Positions 5,626 to 10,658 of a stretch of DNA of 10,658 nt are shown in pieces (position 1 is the stretch's first letter; each line of letters opens with the position of its first letter). The position numbers and the translations under genes were made by a program. Source of the DNA: an uncultured bacterium (GTDB taxonomy: Bacteria > Bacteroidota > Bacteroidia > Chitinophagales > CAIOSU01). Under the pieces are notes generated by a model. It did no database searches, had not been told where the DNA came from, and saw only the letters and a program-made list of their open reading frames with translations. The stretch lies in contig CAIOSU010000108.1 of the NCBI GenBank assembly GCA_903861055.1, positions 1 to 10,658 on the forward strand, in the 5' to 3' direction.

Positions 5626-5770
5626 TTGTTTTAGTTTAAGTTAGTTTGTTAGTAATCCTTAGACAATATTAATAAAGCTTTACCAAAAACAAAACCTATC
5701 AAGAATTAAACATTAAAACCAAAATACTTAACAACCTATAACAAACACAAACCAGCACTTAAGGTTACAT

Positions 5771-5790
5771 AAGTAATACCTTCATTACTT
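5771..5790. other. AT-rich inverted repeat at the 3' end of the lptF/lptG-like gene
   Basis: AAGTAAT (5771-5777) and ATTACTT (5784-5790) pair over 7 bp around a 6-base loop, and the arm includes the stop codon of the gene at 5785-6861. On the minus strand no T run follows, so it is a poor intrinsic terminator; it may protect the transcript's 3' end or be chance. Nothing else was recognised in 5626-5784. Confidence 0.25.
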
Positions 5791-6861
5791 CTGGGCCTTT
5801 TTAAACAACCAGACACCTAATGCGGCAAAAACAATATTGGGTATCCAGATTCCTAATATAGGAGGTAGGTTTCCGTTGGTAGAAAAGGTTTTAGAAAACT
5901 GGGTAAACACTATATAAAGACCTGCCAACGCAAAGCCCATTGCCAAATGAAACCCCATACCACCGCGAACCTTACGCGAGGCTATGGTGGCGCCAATTAA
6001 AGTCAATATTAGCACCATCGCGCTATCGGCAGTGCGCCGGTATAACTCAATGTAATAAAATTCAACGCCCTCCTCTCCTCTGGCCTTCATCAAATCAATG
6101 TATTCTAGCAACTCGGTGGTATTCATTTCCTCCTTGCTATTTTTCCTTTTTTCAAGATCAATTGGGGTAAAGTTATATATAGTATCAAAGCTTTTGCCCT
6201 GTTCAAAGGTCTCTCCATCCCGATTAAACTCTCTTACAACATAGTTTTTTACCGTCCATTTACCTGTATTGCCATTCCATTGAACCCTATCGCTTCGTAA
6301 CTTATATACCAATTGCCCTTGGTTAAATATTTCGTAAGAAAACTTGTAACCCGTGCTATCATTACTAGCATAATTTTCCATGAAAATATAATGGTTCTTT
6401 TGCACCTGCAGATGAACATTTTTACGATATCTAGCATAGGCATTTATATACTTAACCTCAAATGCCAGTCTTTGTTTATTGGCATTGGGTACAGCATAGT
6501 TATTGCCCCACCACAACATAGCAGCAATGAGCAAAGCAGCCACAAAAAATGGAAGTAACACCCTATAATAGCTTATACCACTGGCTAACATGGCCACTAT
6601 CTCGGTTCGGTATGCTAGCCTGGAGGTAAAAAATATTACTGCAATGAACACAAATAGCGGTGTAAGCAGCGCATCAATATGCGGAATAAAATTGACGTAA
6701 TAATCCAAAATCAGCTCGCTTATCGGTACTTGCTTTTCAATCAGGTCGTCAAGCTTCTCAACCAAGTCAATTACCACTGCCACCATAGTAAATAGCAATA
6801 GTGCAAACACAAATGTGCTTATAAACTTACGGAAGATGTATGTATCGAGCTGCTTAAACAC
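5785..6861 (-). CDS. LptF/LptG family permease (YjgP/YjgQ), LPS export
   Basis: This is a 358-residue membrane protein with the LptF/LptG layout. Three N-terminal transmembrane helices (about 13-33, 61-80 and 98-117) are followed by a periplasmic beta-rich domain of about 150 residues (about 125-280) and three C-terminal helices (about 282-298, 306-323 and 335-353). Family landmarks are the start LDTYIFRKFISTF (5-17), the cytoplasmic loop SRLAYRTEIVAMLASGISYYR (80-100), and RRTADSAMVLILTLIGATIA near 273. Such proteins form the inner-membrane channel that, with LptB ATPase, extracts lipopolysaccharide. Bacteroidota usually have unlinked genes for the partners, so whether this is LptF or LptG is not decided. 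The start is GTG at 6861, with an in-frame TAG immediately upstream. It lies 5 bp after tgt in the same direction, a gene order I recall as common in this phylum. Confidence 0.88.
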   Translation of the reverse strand: MFKQLDTYIFRKFISTFVFALLLFTMVAVVIDLVEKLDDLIEKQVPISELILDYYVNFIPHIDALLTPLFVFIAVIFFTSRLAYRTEIVAMLASGISYYRVLLPFFVAALLIAAMLWWGNNYAVPNANKQRLAFEVKYINAYARYRKNVHLQVQKNHYIFMENYASNDSTGYKFSYEIFNQGQLVYKLRSDRVQWNGNTGKWTVKNYVVREFNRDGETFEQGKSFDTIYNFTPIDLEKRKNSKEEMNTTELLEYIDLMKARGEEGVEFYYIELYRRTADSAMVLILTLIGATIASRKVRGGMGFHLAMGFALAGLYIVFTQFSKTFSTNGNLPPILGIWIPNIVFAALGVWLFKKAQK

Positions 6862-6866
6862 CTATG

Positions 6867-7997
6867 TTATAGTCGTTGCATGAATTTTTTAATGGCACCT
6901 TCTTTCCAAGTATAAAACGTACCTGCCAATATTTGCTTTCGTGCCTCGCCTACCATCCATAAATAAAAAGAGATGTTGTTAATGCTTGCTATTTGCAAGC
7001 CCAACAGTTCGTTGGCAGCAAACAAGTGCCTTAAGTAAGCCTTGCTGTGCCTGCGGCTTGTGCTTGCTGGGCTAAACTCATCAATGGCACTAAAATCGTG
7101 CTCCCACTTTTTATTCTTAATATTAATGATACCCTGAGTAGTAAACATCATTCCGTTACGGCCATTGCGAGTAGGCATTACACAATCAAACATATCCACG
7201 CCTAAGGCTATGCCTTCTAATATGTTGGCAGGAGTGCCAACGCCCATTAGGTAGCGAGGCTTATCGGCTGGCAAAATATCGCAAACCAGTTCGGTCATAG
7301 TATACATATCTTCGGCTGGCTCTCCAACGCTCAACCCGCCTATGGCATTGCCTGGCATACCCTTGCTGGCAATATATTCTGCCGACTGCTTCCTCAAATC
7401 AGGGTAAACACTACCCTGTACAATAGGGAACAGGGCTTGCTCGTAGCCATACAGTGGCTCGGTTTCGTTAAAACGCTTCACACACCTATCCAACCATCTA
7501 TGGGTAAGGTGCATGCTATTGGTGGCATACTTCAGCTCGCAAGGGTATGGCGTGCACTCATCAAATGCCATAATTATATCGGCACCGATGGTACGCTCCG
7601 TATCCATTACATTTTCGGGTGTAAACAAGTGCTTGCTACCATCAATATGCGACTGGAATTTTACACCCTCTTCGGTTATCTTTCTTCTCTCAGCCAACGA
7701 AAACACTTGGTAGCCACCGCTATCCGTTAATATTGGGCCGTTCCAGGTATTAAATTTATGCAAGCCGCCAACCATCTTCAGGGTTTCGAGGCCTGGGCGA
7801 AGGTATAAGTGATAGGTATTGCCTAAAATAATTTGGGCCTGCACTTCTGTTTCCAATTCGGCAAAGTGCACCGCCTTTACCGTACCCACTGTGCCAACTG
7901 GCATAAATATGGGCGTTTGGATGACGCCGTGCCCTGTTGTAATTTCGCCTGCCCTTGCTTTGCTGCCGGGGTCCTTTGCTTGTATGTTAAATTCCAC
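6867..7997 (-). CDS. tgt: tRNA-guanine transglycosylase (queuosine pathway)
   Basis: This is a 376-residue TIM-barrel enzyme that exchanges G34 of GUN-anticodon tRNAs for a queuosine precursor. Catalytic landmarks are intact: TDSGGYQ with D92, FDECTPYPC with D146, the substrate-binding PIVQGSVYPDLR (191-202), GGLSVGEP (220-227), and GVDMFDCVMPTRNGRNG (266-282), where D271 matches the E. coli nucleophile D264. The zinc site, however, is absent. By hand alignment, E. coli C302, C304, C307 and H333 correspond to S309, A311, S314 and N340, while the flanking AYLRHLF and the C-terminal helix are preserved. The GTG at 7997 is the chosen start because no ATG precedes it before an in-frame stop, and the next residues (EFNIQAKDPGSKARAGEI) fit the family N-terminus. 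Whether it uses preQ1 or queuine is not shown. It leads the two-gene unit with the lptF/lptG-like gene and is divergent from the GT2 gene. Confidence 0.96.
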   Translation of the reverse strand: MEFNIQAKDPGSKARAGEITTGHGVIQTPIFMPVGTVGTVKAVHFAELETEVQAQIILGNTYHLYLRPGLETLKMVGGLHKFNTWNGPILTDSGGYQVFSLAERRKITEEGVKFQSHIDGSKHLFTPENVMDTERTIGADIIMAFDECTPYPCELKYATNSMHLTHRWLDRCVKRFNETEPLYGYEQALFPIVQGSVYPDLRKQSAEYIASKGMPGNAIGGLSVGEPAEDMYTMTELVCDILPADKPRYLMGVGTPANILEGIALGVDMFDCVMPTRNGRNGMMFTTQGIINIKNKKWEHDFSAIDEFSPASTSRRHSKAYLRHLFAANELLGLQIASINNISFYLWMVGEARKQILAGTFYTWKEGAIKKFMQRL

Positions 7998-8023
7998 GAT
8001 GCCTACAGAAAATGATTAATTTA

Positions 8024-8037
8024 GGCAAAGTAACGAA
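8024..8037 (-). promoter_or_regulatory. Candidate Bacteroidota-type -7 promoter element for tgt
   Basis: On the minus strand, the divergent 52-bp gap reads CGTTACTTTGCC. The octamer TTACTTTG differs from the Bacteroidota -7 consensus TAnnTTTG at one position and lies about 30 bp before the GTG start of tgt. No clear TTTG element is seen near -33, so this is a weak assignment. Confidence 0.3.
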
Positions 8038-8049
8038 ACCCCCACCAAT

Positions 8050-9198
8050 TTGGACATTTGGCTGCTGATTATTTACATTTTGCTTGGCACACAGTTGGTG
8101 GCCTTTATTCCGCTTGCTGCTGCGTGGATGCTTTATGAGTATCCGCATCGCGACAAAAATGAAAAAGCTTATCGCCCGAAAGTATCCATTATTGTTTGTG
8201 CCCGCAACGAAGCCGAAAACCTGCGTAGCAATTTAGATTATCTATTGCAACAGCAATACCCCAGTTTTGAGGTAATAGTAGTAAACGATTGCTCAACTGA
8301 CCTTACGGCTAAAGTGTTACAAGTTTTTATGCACCGACACCATAATTTAAAGGTGGTAACCATTGAAGGAGAAGTTGGCAATAAAAAAAAGGCTTTGGAT
8401 GCTGGTGTAAGGGCAGCCACCCATGATATTATTTTGGTTACAGACGCCGATTGCCGTCCAGCTGGACCGTTTTGGGTACAAGCCATGATAAATTGCTTTG
8501 ACAATGAAACAGACATAGTACTTGGCTTTTCGCCATACGCTACCCAAAAAGGATTACTAAACAAAATCATACGATTCGAGACCCTATACACCGCTTTTCT
8601 ATATGGTGGTATGGCGCTGCTCGGTTTGCCGTATATGGGCGTTGGTAGAAATTTGGCATACCGAAAATCAATTTACCTAAACTCAAAGGCTCGATATAAA
8701 TATGCATCTACCTTATCGGGCGACGACGATTTGCTGGTAAATGAAATGGCAAAGCGGAGTAATACGGCAATATGTGCAATTTCGGAAGGGATAGTTAATA
8801 GCAAGCCAAAAACAGATTGGAGTAGTTGGTGGCACCAAAAAAGAAGACATACCGGTGCCAGTTTGCATTATAATTTATCTTCTAAAATATTTTTAAGTAT
8901 CGTATATTTAACAACCGCCTTTCTTTATACTCTGATTTTTATGTTGCTCCTAGCCGGTTTTTTTGGCACCCCCCAGTTTATTGTATACGCAGGTGGTTTG
9001 CTGTTGATAAGATTGATAATCTTATTAGTAGGTTTGCCTGCACCAATCAACGTGCTAGAACAGGCATCGCTGCTACCATTTGTATTGATATGTGATTTTT
9101 TACTGTCAGTATTTTTATTTAGCTTGGGCTTGCTAGCTGCAATTAAGGTAAGTACATGGAACAACTATCACCATCACAACGTTCGCAAGAAGACTTAG
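8050..9198 (+). CDS. Membrane-bound family 2 glycosyltransferase
   Basis: This is a 382-residue GT2 (GT-A fold) enzyme. An N-terminal hydrophobic helix (about 4-27) precedes the catalytic domain. VSIIVCARNEAENL (45-58) and EVIVVNDCSTD (74-84) bind the nucleotide sugar, DAD at 132-134 is the metal-binding DxD motif, SGDDDLL (223-229) is the acceptor-side acidic motif that contributes the catalytic base, and QKRRH (263-267) is a variant of the QxxRW motif seen in processive enzymes. Three or four transmembrane helices follow (about 280-365). It probably transfers a sugar to a lipid or envelope glycan on the cytoplasmic side; donor and acceptor are unknown. The frame opens after TAA at 8017-8019 and the best start is TTG at 8050. 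The last 14 codons overlap the sigma-factor gene, adding a His-rich tail (NNYHHHNVRKKT). Confidence 0.88.
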   Translation: MDIWLLIIYILLGTQLVAFIPLAAAWMLYEYPHRDKNEKAYRPKVSIIVCARNEAENLRSNLDYLLQQQYPSFEVIVVNDCSTDLTAKVLQVFMHRHHNLKVVTIEGEVGNKKKALDAGVRAATHDIILVTDADCRPAGPFWVQAMINCFDNETDIVLGFSPYATQKGLLNKIIRFETLYTAFLYGGMALLGLPYMGVGRNLAYRKSIYLNSKARYKYASTLSGDDDLLVNEMAKRSNTAICAISEGIVNSKPKTDWSSWWHQKRRHTGASLHYNLSSKIFLSIVYLTTAFLYTLIFMLLLAGFFGTPQFIVYAGGLLLIRLIILLVGLPAPINVLEQASLLPFVLICDFLLSVFLFSLGLLAAIKVSTWNNYHHHNVRKKT

Positions 9199-9761
9199 AA
9201 CTCGTAAGGCTCGCAGTCGAAAACAAAGACCAGCAGGCTTTTGCGAAGTTAATGGCGCGCTATAAAGATTCCATCTTCTTCATGGTATTGAAGATGGTGC
9301 ACAACCGTGATGATGCGGAGGATATTACTATTGAGTCGTTTGGTAAAGCATTTAACCGACTTGACAAATACGACGCTAAATATGCCTTTAGTACCTGGTT
9401 GTTTAAAATTGCGACCAATAGCTGTATTGATTTCATACGCAAAAAGCGATTGGAGACTACCAGCATTGACCAAACTTTTGGCAACGACGAAGGTGATGAA
9501 ATGTCAATCGACATCAAATCTGACTCTCTGAACCCAGAGGAGAAATATATGCGCAAACAGCGCTCTATTTCGGTGCGAGGTACTCTAGAGAAGTTGGATG
9601 AAAAGTACAAAGTGCTTATTGAAATGCGCTACTACCAAGAGTTGAGCTACGAAGAAATAGCCCAAGAGTTGAACATACCTTTGGGTACAGTAAAAGCTCA
9701 ATTGTTCCGGGCAAAGGAACTGCTCTTTAAAATGCTTGACAAATCGAAGGATAAAATCTAG
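9156..9761 (+). CDS. ECF-type sigma-70 family RNA polymerase sigma factor
   Basis: This is a 201-residue two-domain sigma factor. Sigma region 2 spans about 24-98 (DQQAFAKLMARYKDSIFFMV, DDAEDITIESFGKAF, FSTWLFKIATNSCIDFIRKK), which binds core polymerase and melts the -10 element. An acidic linker (about 100-138) leads to region 4 at about 140-194, with a helix-turn-helix YYQELSYEEIAQELNIPLGT (159-178) followed by VKAQLFRAKELL for -35 recognition. Regions 1 and 3 are absent, as in ECF factors. The ATG at 9156 lies 43 bp inside the end of the glycosyltransferase gene; the next in-frame ATG would remove part of region 2, so this start is preferred. No anti-sigma factor, FecR-like gene or zinc-binding anti-sigma gene adjoins it, so its control is not visible here. 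Target genes are unknown. Confidence 0.92.
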   Translation: MEQLSPSQRSQEDLELVRLAVENKDQQAFAKLMARYKDSIFFMVLKMVHNRDDAEDITIESFGKAFNRLDKYDAKYAFSTWLFKIATNSCIDFIRKKRLETTSIDQTFGNDEGDEMSIDIKSDSLNPEEKYMRKQRSISVRGTLEKLDEKYKVLIEMRYYQELSYEEIAQELNIPLGTVKAQLFRAKELLFKMLDKSKDKI

Positions 9762-9794
9762 CAAACCTCTTCCTTTACCTTTATTACCACTATT

Positions 9795-9808
9795 TACCGA
9801 CCTTTGCG
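9795..9808 (+). promoter_or_regulatory. Candidate Bacteroidota-type -7 promoter element for rsmG
   Basis: The sequence ACCGACCTTTGCGA in the 70-bp gap before rsmG contains GACCTTTG, one mismatch from the TAnnTTTG -7 consensus, about 25 bp before the ATG at 9832. No good TTTG is seen at the -33 distance, only AT-rich and pyrimidine-rich sequence. Transcription continuing from the sigma gene is also possible. Confidence 0.3.
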
Positions 9809-9831
9809 AATCTATCGCAAAAAGCAGCACT

Positions 9832-10467
9832 ATGACCCCAACCGGCATCGAACTCGTTTTCCACCACTTCCCTACCCTCACGGCACAACAAAAAGAACGC
9901 TTTGCGTTACTCCAAAGCGTATATGCCGATTGGAACTCCCGCATAAATGTTATTTCGCGCAAGGATATAGATAACCTTTATGAACGCCACGTAATGCACT
10001 CTTTGGCTATTGCCAAACTGGTGAAATTTAATCCAGGTGTCGAAGTATTGGATGTGGGCACAGGTGGCGGCTTTCCCGGCATCCCGTTGGCTATAATGTT
10101 TCCCGATACTTTGTTTTACCTTACCGACTCGATAGGCAAGAAAATAACCGTTGTGCAAGCCGTTAAAGAGGCTATTGGGTTGGATAATGTATTTGCTGAA
10201 AATATTCGCTCAGAAAGGTTTGATGGGCATGTGGACTTTGCCATTACACGAGCGGTGGCCCCTATGGAAGATTTAGTGCAATGGACCCGCGGCAAAATCA
10301 AGAAACGCTCAAATCACACTTTAGCGAATGGCCTAATTGCCCTAAAAGGTGGCGATTTAAAAACTGAGCTAGAGCCATACGGCAAGCGAGCCAAAGTAAC
10401 TCCTTTGTCTAAATTCTTTGATGATCCTTTTTACGCCGAAAAGTGCATTGTAACTTTGGCGTTGTAA
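9832..10467 (+). CDS. rsmG: 16S rRNA (guanine527-N7)-methyltransferase RsmG
   Basis: This is a 211-residue SAM-dependent methyltransferase of the GidB/RsmG family, which methylates G527 in the 530 loop of 16S rRNA; loss in other bacteria gives low-level streptomycin resistance. An N-terminal helical region (YADWNSRINVISRKD, 31-45; ERHVMHSLAIAKL, 51-63) leads to the glycine-rich SAM-binding motif VLDVGTGGGFPGIPLA (72-87). Next come LTDSIGKKITVV (97-108), the conserved ITRAVAP (138-144) and LKGGDLKTEL (171-180). ATG at 9832 gives a normal-length protein starting MTPTGIELVFHHFP. A longer frame from 9736 adds 32 non-family residues overlapping the sigma gene and was not used. It is the last plus-strand gene and is convergent with the DinB-like gene 37 bp away. 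Confidence 0.95.
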   Translation: MTPTGIELVFHHFPTLTAQQKERFALLQSVYADWNSRINVISRKDIDNLYERHVMHSLAIAKLVKFNPGVEVLDVGTGGGFPGIPLAIMFPDTLFYLTDSIGKKITVVQAVKEAIGLDNVFAENIRSERFDGHVDFAITRAVAPMEDLVQWTRGKIKKRSNHTLANGLIALKGGDLKTELEPYGKRAKVTPLSKFFDDPFYAEKCIVTLAL

Positions 10468-10504
10468 AAAATGTGTTAATTCATTCTGAGCTTTGCCTAA
10501 AAAT

Positions 10505-10658
10505 CTACTTTAGCCCTCTAGCATAAACGATGTAATCGGTGCGAGGTATAATACTGATACCGCTTTGCCTGAATAAGGTAACCAACTGCCCCCTGTGAAA
10601 ACCTGAATGATTGAACAGGTGCATCATGATGTTACTTAGCTTATCAGTATGCGGGTTA
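10505..10658 (-). CDS. DinB-like superfamily protein, C-terminal fragment (cut by window end)
   Basis: Reading in from the right edge on the minus strand gives 50 codons ending in TAG at 10505-10507. The visible residues include MMHLFNHSGFHRGQLVTLFR followed by IPRTDYIVYARG. The HxxxHRGQ sequence is the C-terminal part of the metal-binding triad that marks the DinB/YfiT-like four-helix superfamily; the third histidine would lie further right, outside the window. Such proteins are often thiol transferases or damage-associated metalloproteins, but many have no assigned role. The C-terminus with PRTDYI matches the usual ending of this group. It is convergent with rsmG, and the 37-bp gap holds no clear terminator. 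Confidence 0.82.
   Translation of the reverse strand, partial: NPHTDKLSNIMMHLFNHSGFHRGQLVTLFRQSGISIIPRTDYIVYARGLK

Noticed and set aside
8238..8591. Minus-strand open frame of 117 codons within the glycosyltransferase
   Set aside because: The opposite strand encodes conserved GT2 motifs over the same stretch, so this frame is not a gene.
9736..9831. N-terminal extension of rsmG by 32 residues from ATG 9736
   Set aside because: It overlaps the end of the sigma gene and the extra residues are Pro/Leu-rich with no family match; ATG 9832 gives the normal RsmG N-terminus and length.
9585..9962. Minus-strand open frame of 125 codons across sigma and rsmG
   Set aside because: It is antisense to two clear genes, with no domain or signal that I recognise.

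Overview
The window looks like a chromosomal segment from a member of the Bacteroidota. The signs are AT-rich intergenic DNA, genes mostly without Shine-Dalgarno sites, small Cys-rich lipoproteins, a GTG-started tgt followed directly by an lptF/lptG-type gene, and an ECF-type sigma factor of the kind common in that phylum. The order and family cannot be fixed from the sequence alone. Most genes are recognisable core or housekeeping genes. No transposase, integrase, CRISPR array, tRNA or rRNA was seen.

Layout from left to right. (1) 1-2450, plus strand: the end of a metal ABC transporter operon. It holds the C-terminus of the ATPase, a long TroC/MntC-type permease carrying a DtxR/MntR-like regulator domain at its C-terminus, and a second permease of TroD/MntD type. 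An AT-rich fold-back repeat (210-304) separates the ATPase from the first permease, and its right arm supplies that permease's apparent start codon. (2) 2518-2799, plus: a DUF427 protein. (3) 2796-3332, minus: a HemG-like flavodoxin-type protoporphyrinogen oxidase. (4) 3399-4313, plus: a multi-pass ceramidase-like hydrolase of the CREST superfamily with all catalytic residues. (5) 4288-4854, minus: an unknown single-span membrane-anchored protein. (6) 4937-5625, minus: two tiny Cys-rich lipoproteins, each ending at its own strong intrinsic terminator. (7) 5785-7997, minus: tgt and an LptF/LptG-family permease, 5 nt apart. (8) 8050-10467, plus: a GT2 glycosyltransferase, an overlapping ECF-type sigma factor, and rsmG. 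(9) 10505-10658, minus: the C-terminus of a DinB-like protein, cut by the window edge.

The genes do not form one pathway. The clearest functional unit is the Mn/Zn/Fe uptake operon, whose permease carries its own metal-sensor-like domain. Envelope functions recur: LPS export, a membrane glycosyltransferase, sphingolipid-type hydrolysis and surface lipoproteins. I did not find a clearly new multi-gene system. The points most worth a second look are the permease-regulator fusion, the fold-back repeat that provides a start codon, a Tgt lacking all four canonical zinc ligands, the ceramidase-like enzyme with an extended N-terminus, and the paired small lipoproteins beside an orphan membrane protein.
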